Source: Ilyonectria destructans (taxonomy: Eukaryota; Ascomycota; Sordariomycetes; Hypocreales; Nectriaceae). From it: 64,000 nucleotides of DNA. The stretch spans positions 3,782,001 to 3,846,000 of the forward strand of contig JAHEWK010000002.1 of NCBI GenBank assembly GCA_020740775.1, given 5' to 3'. The notes beneath the pieces are model-generated. The model worked only from the letters and a program-made list of their open reading frames with translations. It ran no database searches and had not been told where the DNA came from. A program made the translations under genes and the position numbers. This document shows positions 11,301 to 24,425 of this stretch, piece after piece; position 1 is the stretch's first letter, and each line of letters starts with the position of its first letter.

Positions 11301-13040
11301 TTCCGAACCATCATTCCCCGGCTAGAGCGAGGTTGGGCGAAGAAAGATGACACGCGCCGGGTGTTTGCGACGCTACTGGCGAGGACTCGGGTGTTCGATA
11401 CTCAACATTTTGATAAGCTCATGACCGACTGGACGAGCCATGTTCGCTCGCTCCCAGAACGGCCTCCGCTCTCGGATCTATTCCCTCTCCTTATCAGCAC
11501 CGGGTGTCTGGCCGTGCCTATTATCCTAAGCACAGCAAGTGCTCCATCGGCGACTCCGTCATCCGAAGCTGCAGCAAAACAGCACGGATCGGCAACCTAT
11601 CTTCAGGAACTGTTGCAACTCATCATCACACCGTTGCCTGCTGCCACGGGTCTATTCCCTGAAGAAAGCTACCAGTTCCGCACGGAGCAACGGTGTGCCA
11701 AGTCGGAGCAATCCAAGGGTCTGATGAATCTCGTCAAGAATGCTTTGTTGGAGTACTCTGGCCTGAGAAACTACAGCAACGGGATTGATCTGCCTCTCGA
11801 CGACACCCAGTGCCAGGAAAACCTCCTTGAAACCCTTCGTCTGCTCGTCTTGGTGGATTCTACCGCGGTGTCCTACGCATTGAGCCTCAAGTCCCTCCCC
11901 GAAGCTGGCGACCTGGTCCAGAAAGTGACCACTAACCTCCTGGTTCCTGGAGACTCTGGAGAGTCCCAGATGTCCTTCGACCAGATCCTTCAACTGGCCA
12001 ACGAGCTGACCCTGCCATTTTGCCAGCTCAAGCTGAATCTCGATTTGTCCATGTCCCAACAGAACCCTGGCGAGGGCGATGGGCATGGAGCCCGCTTCGA
12101 TCTATTTGCCAAGGCTATGGACCGCGCGATCGAGGCTGGCAACATCATGTGGACGAGTCTCCTGCCTTGTCTGAGCGACGATATCACTCAGCACCTCAAG
12201 AGCCAAGCGCAGACTGGCTTCCTGGACCTCATTCCCTCAACGAAGACCACCAACACCACCGAATTGGCATCGAACCAATCGATCCACATGGCTGAGAATC
12301 TCTTGGAGGTTGTGGAGGCTATCATCTCAGGACAGCCGCCCCCCAAGATGGCGCAGCTGACTATTGCCATGGTAGAGAAGCTCACAGATCTTTGGGAGGT
12401 TATCGCAGGCGGAGCGCAGGAAAGACCCGAAATCCACACAGCAGCCCTCCGGCACTGGCTACCCGCAATGCTTCGTTTTGTCACGCTACACAGCTTGTCC
12501 TCGGAGCCGCCATCGGTGCCTCTTCCTAGCGCGTCGGCCACCAAACCACCTATCCCGGCTGTTCATGACACACGAGCCCGCATCGTCCTCGTCCTTTGTG
12601 GTCTTATGCTTGAGCTGGAGACTCTCCCACCTGCCATCACCGGCTCCCTACCCCAGCAGGTGCAAGATATGGCGATGCTACTCGTGGACACTCTCCCAGA
12701 AGACTTGCGCGCCCAGTGTGCCAAGTCCATCCTTCTCACTCCCGGCGCTACGACCAGTCTCAACACGTCATCTGACCCGCGCCTCTACTATCTCTTCAGC
12801 GCACCACACCCGGGCCCTGCAGAGAGCTTGATGCTTACGCACCGCGAGAAGCCCGCGACGGCCCAGAGTGCTGCTGCCCGTGGTATGGGCGCCATGTACG
12901 GCATAGGGCCGGCCGTCCAGGAGCGCCTTAGTCCGTTTGTTCTCCGACGGTGGGAGTTGCTTAGCGAGCCAACACCCAATGTTGGCGAGAACGACACGAG
13001 CCTGAGCCTTGGTTTATTCGAAGCAATCAAGATTCAGTAA
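8342..13040 (+). CDS. MED12: Mediator complex subunit 12 (Srb8)
   Basis: Three exons: 8342-9552, 9605-9809 and 9861-13040, giving 1531 aa. Both introns (52 and 51 nt) are GT-AG with a clear branch site (CTAAC) and keep the frame. MED12 is the scaffold of the CDK8 kinase module that attaches to Mediator in the nucleus and restrains or tunes RNA polymerase II initiation. The N-terminal 200 residues are low complexity, rich in Pro/Ser/Gln. The conserved Med12 motif spans about residues 288-350: VTLTDTKREVWLKDLANP, then LSRTIPHGIRGRTLLDQC and VPTERAVWLAKCVGANEIRA. This is followed by the long helical Srb8 body (WVVSGIENSPQSKMPMWILI, LVQLSSRLTTLLSSLLKTNP). Length agrees with filamentous-fungal Srb8. 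The start chosen matches the MTSR...GVQ..PPQRT start remembered for fungal homologues. Confidence 0.93.
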
Positions 13041-14489
13041 AACTCGAGGTCCTGTCTATTATTATTACTTACCTACGTACCATACAAATCACGTTGGTTT
13101 CTCAGGGGGTCTCAGACCAACCTTGAACCACCACATCACAAACTACATCGTTACTTCCATTTTCTTTTGGTCATCACATTCTTCATCTTGTCTCACATGG
13201 TTCTTCGCGAGTCTGTTGGTTTGTTTTATTGTTTCCATATCATCCGCGGGTTATTTTATACCCCTTCAACGAACATAACGACAAACAAACCCACAAACCC
13301 AGCAACGCCCCAGCGAATTGGAGTGGCACAGAACAAAGACGGTGTGAGACGATATACTTTAGGGCGGCGGCGGCTAGGATACGGATAAGGGGGAGTGTTC
13401 TCATTTGCTGTGGAGCAGGGCTTTTATACCCGTTTGTTTGTTGTGCATTTGCATGGCGCTGCATTTGGGAGGCGATGAGGTGGCGGGGGACTAAGATCCA
13501 GAGAAATAGCATTACACACACATTTGTACGAAGGAATGGATCAATGGGATGATGGGAAATCATGCGCATTGAATGAGGAGCGCGGAATCGGGAATTTCTA
13601 CTTGAGGTGGATTCCGCGTATATTGGGGCTCATGGATTTCTTTGTACCAAACTTGTCCATGGATAGATAGATGCTCAATTTGAGTCTTGTTTGGGCCGTA
13701 TCAGGTTGACCAGCCCCGCCGCCTTGTGAAGTTGAGAATAGCATCATTGAGGCTCATACAAGCTTACGACGCAATGTCCCAACACCGCTCATCTCCCTAG
13801 CCGCAATTCGACATCGTTTCGCATCATGTCAGCTCACGTCACTTTATCGTTTCGAGAATACGCCGAGCCACGAGTCGATGCAACACATAGCCAGCCACAT
13901 GGATACGAGATATTGCGTCGCCTTTCTTCAGAACCTTATTACTACCAATTAGCATAGCAGCCAGCCAGCTGCCAGAGAGACCAGAGCAGAAACGACACAG
14001 CCCATCCGCCCCATGCATGCATGTAGATAACCTATTCATATCCTGTCCCTTGTCCCGTCATCTCCCAAACCTCGCGGGGCAAAGTTAAAGCAGCACAGCC
14101 CGCTCCAGCTCCCATGTTCTTCACCGGAAGACAAATGACAAACTAACACAATGGTATTAAATGCGACCACGTAGTAGCAGTGACTGTTCAGTTCCCTGAC
14201 GAAAAAAGAAAGCCCGGGCAGAGAGATTGGGGGAGGGAGAAAGGGGAATGCGAGAAAACAGAAAACAGGACACACGGAAAATGCAAGACCCGACATAAAG
14301 ATGTGATAATATGCGACAACATGGCCTCCTCAGTAGTCTTACATTAAAAACCATCAAAAACAGAAACCCATAAACACGCACGCAGAAAAATGTAAGACGC
14401 CATGCCAGGTTCAAAATCAATCTCTGGTCCCCCCTCCTCAAAAAAGTCCCTAATCGCCACTGTGTCCGCGCTACCGAGCATCGGGGAGT
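13041..14489. other. convergent intergenic region (3' ends of MED12 and RGD1)
   Basis: 1.45 kb between two convergent genes. A+T-rich and pyrimidine-rich patches suggest 3' untranslated sequence on both sides. Short open frames here have no coding character. No RNA gene was found. Confidence 0.45.
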
Positions 14490-17148
14490 TTAATCCTCGT
14501 CGAAGATCTGGTACGTATTCTGCAGGATGGTGTCGATGACCTTGATCTGCCAACCGGCATCCGCAATTGCAGTGCTGGGGTCAGTGCCCATGAGAGTGGG
14601 ACCGAAGATGACGGCAAGGTTGTGCGAGTTCATACGGTTGGTGTGAGAGTTGTCCATGACGCGGTAGAGATGGAGGGTGAGGGCGCGGAGGGTGGCGTAG
14701 TTGGGGTCGGGGAGGCTGTTGATTATGGCGTGCAGGGAATCCCGGCGGACCACCTCATCGTCATGCTCTGTGTGTCAAAGTTAGCTTGAGTGTTCATGTG
14801 AATGTCGGTTTTGAGGATTGGGAGCACTAACTGGCTGCAGCAATGAAACTGTCGTGATGCTCGTGAGTCAAGAGCGGGTCGGGGAGGTCACGCAAGAACA
14901 GCTTCAGCAGGCCGGTGACGCTGTTGACATCGTGATAGAAGTTTTCAGGGTTCCTGAAGTCGAGAGCCGGGTTGGAGGAGTCTATTGGCTAGTCAGATGA
15001 CGCGGTTTCAGCTTGAAGGTTAGAGGGAAACATACCCGTATCGAACATGTTCTTGAGCCTCTGGATGTGGTTCATCGAGCCAGACTGTCGGTAGATACCC
15101 TCGAGGGCCAGGCCGTACAGATCAGCTGCCTGGATACACTGGTAGAGAACCATGGGCACTGCTAGGCCGTCACGCTCATAAAGGCGACTCAATGAAAGGC
15201 CAAATACGGGCTTGGTTGGCGCTGATGCTCCAGCCGGAGGTTGGCTAGGAGCCCCGTAGGGAGGCGGCGAGCGGGCGCTGCTGGTTGGCCCCTGTGTGGC
15301 AGGGCTGCTCCCGGAAAGCTCTTGGGGAGCCTGGTATGCGCTCGAAGGTGGAGGAGGTGATGGCCCAGAGGATGGCTGGAAGGGCAGGGCGCCGAGCTGG
15401 GGCGGTCCCGATGAGCTGAATGAGCCACCTCCTCCGTTGCCATATCGCTGCTGTCCAGTGGTTCTACCAGAGACCTGCGGAGGATGTGCGGCTTGTGGAG
15501 TGGGCGCAGTCCCTTGGCTGAAGCTTCTACTATGAGACTGTGAGAAGGGGCGGGGTTCGTCGGAGGGGCCGCCAGGAGGGAACGGAGGGTCCAAGGCAGT
15601 AGGCGTTTGAGATCCGCCGGTGAGTGGTCCTAGACCGAGGGTGCTTGACCTTGAGCCAGGGCCTAGCGGGGCGAAGCTTCCTGAGGGGGGATTCTGTGCA
15701 AGAGGAAGTTGTGGAAGAGGGCCGCTTGTCGCACCGTGGCTGGAGGATTGTGGGCTGAGGACCTATGAGGATGGTGAGATGGACGTCCCATGGGAAGGGG
15801 ACGCGGACAGACTCACTGCATTACGCTCGTACTTGATCTCTCCGCTGCTGGCGGGTAGATTTCGGTACTGCGCAGTGACATAGTTGTTCAGGTCCTTGTC
15901 GTTATCGATGGACGAGACAGCCTGTCTCAAGCTACGTTGGCTGCCCTCGCCCCCTGGGCCCTGGATGGGGCTGACGTTCAAGCCGTTGCTCAACAACAGC
16001 TTCTCGTTGTAGGAAGCTGGACGTCATGTTAGCCAGTACTTCTTCACAATGAGGTCAGAGGACTCGGTAACATACCAAGCTTTTGCATCTGAAGCGATAC
16101 TCCCAAGTCAATCTCTCGGATGAGATCCTGAAGGGTCCTGACTGCCTCGGGTCGCGTGGTGGACAGCAGCGTAGCCTTCTCGGCCTGCAATGCTTGAACG
16201 TGTCCGTGGTAGGTCTGGTCGGCGGCCTGGACCTTCTTGAGCAGTTCCTCCTCGTGCTGGGCAGCAGACTTATGGCCCTTGAGAGCACCAAACATCTTGC
16301 CGCTCTGCCGTGCCTCTCCCATCTTGACCCTCTCGTAGTCGTCGGAGAGGGTGTCGTACTTGGCCTTGCTCTTGCGCATGGCCTGTTCCATGTCGGCGAC
16401 CTTCTGCTCGGCTGAGAGGCCGTTGGTCTTCCAAGTCTTGCGGTTGCGCTCGGCGTTGGCGGCTAGCTCGATGATCTCGTCGTGCATCTGGTGGAGGGAG
16501 GAGGCAAATGACATGCCATTCTCTGCCATGCGATCGTGGGTGTGCATCATCTCGTCGTATGCGGCACCAAAGGTACCCTGGCGGTGGTCGGGGCGGCGCA
16601 TGCTATCCTGGGTGGATCGACTGAGCTTCTTGAGACCCTGGGCATGGTCTTCTTCGAGGGCAGATCGCTTCTTGAGGAACAAGCCGAATTCCTAGAGAAC
16701 ATGAGGTGAGTATAGGTGCTAGCGTTGGGCCCGCAGAGGGAGGAGCCGGGTCATTGGGAAGCTCGTCTTACCTTTGCAGAAGCTATGCTCTGCTTGAGGC
16801 GGTTTAGCAGAGTTGCAATGCCGATCTAAAGAGTCCATCAGCGCCGTGTTCCAGTATCAATCGAGTATGTTGGTGATTCAGGCGTACCTCGGAGGACAGG
16901 ACGTCGGAGACCTGCTTGAGCTGCTCGGGGCTCGCACCGGCCGGGTTCGGAGGGGGCGGCAAGTCGTAATCATCGGTGCTCTGCTTGCCGTTGGAGGTGC
17001 CGTCGACGGCAGCACCACCATGGTCGGAGGGCGGTGCCTGGGGGCTTGTGGGAGTGTTGCCCAGGGACATGGTGGCGGATGGGTCGCGTTGGTGTTGGGG
17101 AGGAAAGGCCTCAGAGCCAGAGTGGAATTCAGAAGCCATGGTAGCCAT
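14490..17148 (-). CDS. RGD1: F-BAR and RhoGAP protein, Rgd1 homologue
   Basis: Seven exons on the minus strand: 17148-16888, 16825-16772, 16691-16076, 16016-15817, 15762-15036, 14981-14832 and 14767-14490, joined in frame to 761 aa. All introns are GT-AG. An FCH/F-BAR membrane-curving domain occupies about residues 80-350 (EFGLFLKKRSALEEDHAQGL, followed by long heptad-rich helices). A Pro/Ser/Gly-rich linker runs from about 380 to 560. A RhoGAP domain covers about 565-755, with the arginine finger in LEGIYRQSGS (near residue 602), then LLKLFLRDLPDPLLTHEHHD and NLAVIFGPTLMG. In yeast, Rgd1 stimulates GTP hydrolysis by Rho3/Rho4 at sites of polarised growth; the same role at hyphal tips and septa is inferred. 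An alternative start at the second Met (MASEF, 17139) would shorten it by three residues. Confidence 0.93.
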
Positions 17149-20100
17149 AGTAGCGAGGGGAGGGCTCGGCGAGAGCTTTGTCTCGGAGCTTTGTCAAGAG
17201 GCAAGACGGTATGGGCGTGGGACTCGTCGGCGTGGTCGCTCACATTCCCGAGGACGACTGGGTTGCAGGGGGCGCCGGTGGGCTGGATTGTCGTATGCGA
17301 CAGCGACGACAGCGACGGGCGTGACGACGACGATAGCTTTGGTGGGATGGTGCGACGATGGACAGTCGAGCGACGACGGTGGTGACGGTGACGACGGCGG
17401 CGAGGTATATCGGACGCAGTCGGGCAGCAGGTAGTGAGAGGACGGCGCAGTATTTAACGACGGCCGGCCTTGCTCTATCACGCTTCGTTGTTTGGATGGA
17501 AGCAAAAAATCGAAAGACAAGCCAGCAACCGGACAAGAGCCAGACAAACGCCCAAAAAGGATGGGGAACTTGATGGGATCTGGTGGGTGGAGGGTGGAGT
17601 GGTGGAGTGGAGAGGAGGGAAAGAAATTGGGCTGATGTGGCTGAGCGGCGGCTGCGGGCGAGGGATGACGAACGAGCCCCCGCCAACCAAGTTAGGTACA
17701 GTTGGTAGGTACCTTACAGTTGATAGGTACAGTGATGGTACCTGCCCAGACGTCCAATTGCCCAACCCCGGACAGCCGCCTCCAGCACGCACGGCACCAA
17801 GCCCAAGCCTATAGCCTATAGCAGGGGCCCGTTTTAGAGGGTTCTAGCACCCATCCCGCGGGTGGTGGCGGGAGTGGTGGGCGCCCAGTGGCCGTAGACG
17901 CTCCCCCGCAGGCCCCTGGGCCCCTGGGCCGAGACATCCACAGCAGGTTGCCGTGCCTGAGCCTAGGGCCCGTTCGGGCACTTTTTAGGCGCGGCCACCA
18001 CTGGCTGCCACCTCCCGATGACGCCAGCACCCGCCCGCCGGCCTCTCGGTCCTACGACACCAGCGTACGGCCGACGGGGAGTCAAAGCGACAGCATACTT
18101 TCCTGGCGGGCGTTACTTCAGCGGTGCCTTGCTCCCTCAGCGGTGCTTTACTTAAGCCGGTCGGCCCAGTATCGTATCTGAGGCTGAAAACCGAGGCTGT
18201 CGCGGGAGGTATCAACGGCAAGCGTAGCATCCGAGGATCCGACGGCAGAAGGGGGACGGCCGCGGAGAGCGAAAGCAAACAGCCGCCGCAGACAGGGGGC
18301 GGAAGAGAGCAAATAGAAACTAGAGAATGCAGGTTTTGATCAAAGGGGCCGACAGACTGAGGGAGGGACTCTGCGTTGCTACGTTTCTGCAGCATGCCGC
18401 AGCATCGGAGTGGGAGAATATATCCCGTGCGAATAGATGCAACGCCAACATCTCGCAACATGGAGGGATGTCCCAGCATCTCACTGGTCCCACGTCCGTC
18501 ACCTTGGCGAGCGACATGGCACCACTGGCTACTATCCCGCTTCTGTACTCCCCGTGCTGCCTCACCTTTGCTGTTTTAGATGTGGCTGCGTCAGCCACGC
18601 TCGCCCGTGTAATCCGTAATTCGTGCATCCCGAGTCAAACAGCAATATCACGGTCTAGACCTAACAATTCAACTCGTCAGACAACAAATGCCGCCTTGGT
18701 ACTAGTTGGCATTGGCATCGCTGTACACGGACCTGTGACGAGTTTGCTGCTCGGTCATTCATCCAAAAATCTTGTAAAGCTCAGATCATGTCGCTTGGCG
18801 ATCTTTGGGTGATGCTTGAGCGGCCGTGTACCAAAGCTAGGGCTCGAAAGAGAAGTAGGCCATCTCTTTCCCCCCGACATCCCAGACAATCAACCAGGAG
18901 ACCTTTGTTTGTATCAAACTAGGGATTGGTCGCGTTACATCCCCAGTCGCGGGGTCTCGTCGACAGCCTACCGCAAGAGTTTACCAACATCGTTATATCA
19001 TTTCTGGCGCAGTAGAATCCGGGCTTAGATTGCAATTACACAATCCCCCAGTCCTGCTGGAGACAAATGTTTCTCTACACACCATTTCTATGGCATCTTG
19101 ATAGAGAAATAACAACCCACAACTTGTAGTCAACTGACATGGCGGGGAAAGAGTGGAATTGTCGCTTTGGAAGTGGCTGAATCGGCCACGCTCGGCGTGT
19201 GGACGGCACCGGTGACCCGTACGTCCCGAGCAAACCTTCATCTGCGGATACGAAAACCATCTCAATTTCTACGACACCCCGCCAACCTTACACGGCCCAG
19301 TACGAGAGGCCGCCCGGGGGCACAAAAGGGGGTTAATTGTCACTAATAGTCACTCGGCCCGGACCCTCGTGTCTGCGTTGAGGATCGGCTCGGACCATTT
19401 TCAACGCAAGACCGCACACATAATTAGGGCCACGGAGCGAGGGCCACGGGGAGAGGACCACGGAGAGTGGGGGCTAAAAATAGCCATATTCAGCCAAAGA
19501 CCGGCCATGGGTTCGGGATCGGATGTTACTTGCTGAAACTTAGAGCTGTTTGCCTTTTCTCGCCTTGTTATTGTTGTCGCTGTTGTCATCGTCGTTGCTG
19601 TTGTTGTTATTTTCCTTCTTTTTTTCTTGACCTACGTGGTATCCATCCTGCTGGGCAAATGCAAGCCGACTCCTGTACGAAACCACGCACGTCGACCGGG
19701 GCCTTGTTTGCCGTGATGCGTTGTACAGACAGCCTAGTCCGGTGAGACGTTGCGGGTTGTACAAGATGCCGTGCGCAACTCTACCTGTCACAGCGCACAA
19801 AGTCGCACGGCGTCGTTTGTATCCACCGAGTTACGCACAACTAAGTGGCTGGCGTATTTCTGAGCCTGATGATGAGAACGATGGTGCTATCTCCAGTGGC
19901 GTCTGCCGTGCCAATTATCCTGCAGGTTGCCGTGGATTTGTGTCCATGTGCGACTCCTCAAGTGCGCGTGCTCCAATATTAGTGCTACTTTCCTGTTTCC
20001 GCCTTTGTGAGGCGACGGGTGCATGGTTTCCTCAATCCTTACCGGGAAGCCCTGTTCATCTTGCTGTGCGTCATGCCCGCGTTTGCTGTCCGTTGCCGCA

Positions 20101-21585
20101 GCCTAAACACGCAAAAGAAAACAATTACTGATTCAGTCAAACCACTCCGGCGGTCTAGACCCGGGTAAAGACAGGCAATCACACGTAGACACAAGGGCAG
20201 GCGGGGAGTGGAAATAGGGAAGAGGAGAGAACCACATGGAACCATCATCAAGCTCCATCTCATGAACGTATGGGTACGTTGTCAATATCCTAATCAACTA
20301 AACTACATCTACACCAAGTTGAGAACCCCATCGATGAGTTTCCATCCATGCCGGTCCTTGCATCTCTCCAACTTGACAACCTACAGCCTCAACCCGGAGA
20401 CAAACTCCGAACAATTCTTCCAGCATGCAGATTAAATCCATCCCTACATCCATAGGAGCGGATATATATGGTCGTATAAGCGCAGCAACGGAGTCTGCAT
20501 CCTCTCATGCTACGGACTGTTTCACAACAGGCTCCGCTCTCCAGCTTCACCTCCCATGCTGCACGTCTCTCCACCTCCCGAGACCGCACTATCTCGTGAG
20601 AGCACTCTGCAGGCAAATAAACAGGAAAGGTCGATGCTCTGCTCGGAGATTTTTTGTGCTGCCCACTCACTTCCAGCAGATGGGTCGGCATCCTACAGTC
20701 TGGAAACAGGCCTAGCCGGTAACTATGTGTCGACAAGTAATGTACATACCCATCGTCTCAGGTAGACTCGTCTTGAGGATTGCTTGGGTCGGTCAGCATT
20801 GGTAGCTCTAACAAAGTGTGAGGTTGGAGGTGTCATACAGCTACCATATCAATGATGTTAACGCGCCGGGACTATCCCTCTTGGTTTGGCATCAGGAGCC
20901 AGCTACTATGGAGAACTCAACTGCCATAACTCTCCCTAGCCGTACATCTCGCGGATATCATTGTCACAAGACACACCAGTATATGAGCAAAGGTTCACAT
21001 CTCAACATATTCATTTGATCTGAATCTTCAATCTATCATGACGCAGTACGAATATCTGCGGGGTATGTACAAGAAACCGCTCCCTTGTCGTCAAACGACT
21101 AGCAGCTCATCTAAGGTAATAATATGTAGTAAGAAGGTGGTGTAAAAAGAAACCCTTGCCGCCATCCGTTCCATATCCAACCAACTCATCGACTAGACGA
21201 GCCAGTCGTCATGGAAATCTCCCTTCTCCCCCACAGTTCCACAAGGGTTAAATAAAGACGTAGAAAAGATGATGCAATCATGCCGATGAGGCTGATGATA
21301 GTCGTGCTTCTGAAAACATAAAACAAAGGAGATGGAATACAATGCCAAAAATTGCCGGCCTCCCATGGCTGACCCGCCAGGTATCATGATGCAAAACGAT
21401 TTAAAAAGGAAAATTGAGGATAGTCGTAACGAATTATGCCGCTTCAGACGGACCATAGATCCTGGGAACCCAAATGATGCCCAATGACAAGGCCGCCGTA
21501 CGGCCGTAACATGCCCAAACGTATTAGTACGTCGCCGAGGTATACGACCCGGCTATCTTTTTCTTCACACCCTTGAACTTGCAGT
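17149..21585. other. 4.4-kb gene-poor interval
   Basis: The first 500 bases (to about 17650) are a likely RGD1 leader and promoter on the minus strand. GGTACC-type elements cluster at 17690-17755. A pyrimidine-rich triplet-like tract (GTT/GTC repeats) lies at 19560-19615. Open frames such as the one at 18327-18812 show no recognisable domain and no splice structure. I see no gene that I can support. Confidence 0.4.
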
Positions 21586-23750
21586 TCACGCCTGAATCTG
21601 CTCGGCGGTTGATGCGCCGCTGTCGTTGTCGTCGGGCCATACCGGCGTAGGGATAGGCGCATATTTGAGGCCGTCCTGTGTTTCGAGCTCCTTCCGGAGG
21701 ATCTCGATGCTCAGTTCCCATCGGCGGATGAGTTTCGCCTTGCGTGACGCGAACTTGGTCGCATGAGTCTCGTCATCCTGTGCGGCTTGCAATGTCCATT
21801 CTTCTTGGTCTTGGTGGCCCTTGTCCATGAACTTCTCCAATTCCGACTCCTGTCGATCGGCCAGTTCCTCCATCCGCTTCGCCTGACGATCGCGCATCAC
21901 GTTGATCTTGGCCTGGTTAAGTCGATCCATGCCGTCTCGGAGGTTGTATTGCTGGCCCAACTCGCGAAGGTCACGCTCCGTCACTACACGTGGTGGCAGC
22001 GCACTGCCAGGGCCTTGCCCATTGCTGCGGCCCAGGCCATCACAGTAGGCTTCCATATGCTTTAGACGGATTTTGACGCTCCTTTCGCTCTGTTCCAATG
22101 TAGTCCGTAGGTCCATCTCGGCCGCCACCTGTCGGTCTTCGAGATGAGCAACCGTCCTAACATGCCGCTCCTTCATCTTTTCCTCCTGGTCAGCTTGCTT
22201 TGCTGCCAATGTCACTTTCTCTTGGGCGTGGCGGGTATGCATGGCCTCCTTGGTCTTCGCTGCAAACTCCTGGAACCGTCGCATTTCTTGGGTCTGTGAT
22301 TCTCTCAGGTTTCGGAATTCGTCTCGACATTTCGTTCGTTCCTCGGCTACGAGACGCTCGGCAGACGCCATTGCCGCGGCCGCCTCCTGTGCCGCCTTCT
22401 CTTCTTCGTACTGGGCCAGTTGAACCTCCTCCTCCTTTCTTCGTCGTTCCAGCTCTTCTTCGAAATCGCAAGAATTGGGGCATCCGGTCTTGATATCCCA
22501 AACGCCACAGCAGATAGAGCAGAACTCGGCATCGCAACGACACTTCATCTGGGTGCTCCCATCGACCATCTCGACCAAGTTCTGGCACTTGTAGCATCTC
22601 CTTGCTCCATCCTTCCCGCCCAGCTTGATCATGTGGTCCAGTTCCCAGTCTTCTGGGCAGTTTTTACCGGTCGGGTGGGCCTTGCGTTTACACGTGAGGC
22701 ATACCCGGGTGTTGCACTTGCGGCACGTTACGTTGAACGGGTGTTTGTGGTCCAATTTGTGGTGCGGCGGGATAAACTCTCCGCACGAGGCGTTGGGGCA
22801 GAATATCCTGGCTTGCCAAGGTGTGCCGTACTGGATAATGGCCTTGAGGAATTGTTGTTGGGCGTCACGGCTCAGCAGATCCTTGATAATCGTCCCTGAC
22901 AGTGGCTGTTCGCAGCATCGGGGTGGCATGCTGGACTCATCGGCTATCGCTTGAGTAACAATGGTTTCCAGGCAATCGGCGCAATAAGTGTGGCCGCAGG
23001 GAATGTTGTGAAGTGAAGTCGAGGTCTTGAAGTCGGAGCGACAGCGAAAGCAGGTCCTAGGGTATCGAGTCAATACGGACAATTACCTTGTATGGTAGCG
23101 CACGGCAGGGATCGGGAATTAACACACATCATTACTTCGAGGGATTGGGGCGCCTTCTTCCGCCATCGTATCCGGTTCTTAAGGCCCGACTTGACGCTGA
23201 AGAGACTCCTCCTGGTCTTGCCGCTGAAAACGCTCTGGGCAGTGGCATCGGCCTGGGTCGGCTCCTTGAGGAACTTGCTGGGGTTGTGGTGAGGGTCCAG
23301 TATTGACAGATAGCGGTCGTACTGGGCGAAGTTGAGGTCCTTGGATTCTCGGGCGCTGGCGAGTCCGAGATCGGGTGTCGTCGGTGCGAACAACGATGAG
23401 TGTGCGGTGAGCGCCGTGCTCGTAGATCCACCCGAAAGCATGGAAAAGGTGCGTGCATTGTACACGGTCGACGCAGACTCGACGCTCGAAGTAATGCGCT
23501 TCTCGGTGACCGCCTCGGCGGAGATGCCCAGCGCATTGGCCTTTGCTACCAGGTCGTCGTCAATCTGACACTCGGTGCGGCCAGCAGGCAGTTGCAGCAC
23601 GGCGGTGACGTAGTCGGGATCGCGAAGCTCGGGGACGGTGGCGTTGGCGCTGGCGCTGACGCCGTCGCTGGTAGTGTTGGAGCTGTCGAAGGACATCTCG
23701 ATGGCGATGGCAGGGCTCTGTTGAGCCAAGGTGGAAGCCGCAGCAGCCAT
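21586..23750 (-). CDS. RING-IBR-RING (RBR) protein with altered catalytic site
   Basis: Two exons: 23750-23128 and 23056-21586, giving about 697 aa. The donor at 23127 is GTGTGT, the only nearby GT that restores the frame to the CTAG acceptor before 23056, so this junction is less certain than the rest. The RING1 residues start near 209: CFRC, CGHTYCADC, PPRCC. The IBR at about 285-345 has CPNASCGEF, VTCRKCNTRVCLTC and CKRKAHPTGKNC. RING2 at about 360-405 has CYKC, then MKCRC, EFCSICC and GCPNSC. RBR E3 ligases transfer ubiquitin through a RING2 cysteine normally placed as GC-x-HM-x-C; here the segment is DGSTQMKC, so Ser375 and Gln377 replace the catalytic Cys and the partner His. The C-terminal 270 residues are a long Glu/Gln/Arg-rich coiled coil. 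The N-terminal 200 residues are disordered. Likely a non-catalytic adaptor or pseudo-ligase; that part is inference. Confidence 0.85.
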
Positions 23751-24149
23751 GGCAGCGAGGAGGAGAAGAAGGGCGGGGATGGCGAGGTCAAGAGGGGCGC
23801 GTAATCCCTTCTCAAAGCATCCTCGAGCGGAAATGAGGCCGTGGCCGGTGGGGATTGTTGTTTGCAGAAGGTCAGAAGGTCAGAAGGTGACGGGCGAGTC
23901 CACGGGCGAGTCCAATGGCGCCGCCGGGTGAGCTTGTCGCTTGTCCAGAGGCCGAGTCCGAGTCGGGAAGCGTGGGGTGATAAAAAGTCTGGGCGCTTTC
24001 AGCGAGTTGAGACGGGACGACTCGGCGGGTTGGCAGTTTGTTCCTCTTTGGGGCGCAGACAGACGAGACGGAGGAAAGAGGGAATGCGTGTGAAACCTCG
24101 GTCAGGTCTAAAAAGGCGAAGCGAGACACTGAGAGAGAGACACGAGCAG

Positions 24150-24186
24150 ACGGACGGGGACGGGGACGGAGACGGAGACGGAAACG
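24150..24186. repeat. hexamer tandem repeat GACGGR
   Basis: About six consecutive GACGGG/GACGGA units in the upstream region of the RBR gene. Confidence 0.8.
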
Positions 24187-24255
24187 CCCGATCGATCGAT
24201 CTTGGGGGAGGAGGTGAGTTGGTTGTGAGGGAGGGATGGAGGGAGAGGAGGAGAA

Positions 24256-24291
24256 TGATGATGAGGATGAGATGAGGATGAGATGAGGATG
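24256..24291. repeat. 11-bp tandem repeat GATGAGGATGA
   Basis: Three near-perfect copies of an 11-mer. Part of a small cluster of simple repeats at 24.1-24.7 kb. Confidence 0.8.
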
Positions 24292-24401
24292 CGGGAGGAA
24301 CAAGGCCAGAAGCAGAAGCGGTAAAGTGAGGAAAGGAATGGATCCAAAGTCGGCCGTGATGCGTGATGCGTGCGTGATGTGTGTCTATCTGCGTGCCCTG
24401 A

Positions 24402-24425
24402 ACCGTGAGCCGTGAGCCGTGAGCC
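24402..24425. repeat. 7-bp tandem repeat CGTGAGC
   Basis: Three adjacent copies. Same repeat cluster upstream of the RBR gene. Confidence 0.7.

Noticed and set aside
16813..17434. Plus-strand frames of 152-190 codons
   Set aside because: Antisense to the RGD1 first exons and its leader; Gly/Arg-rich shadow translation.
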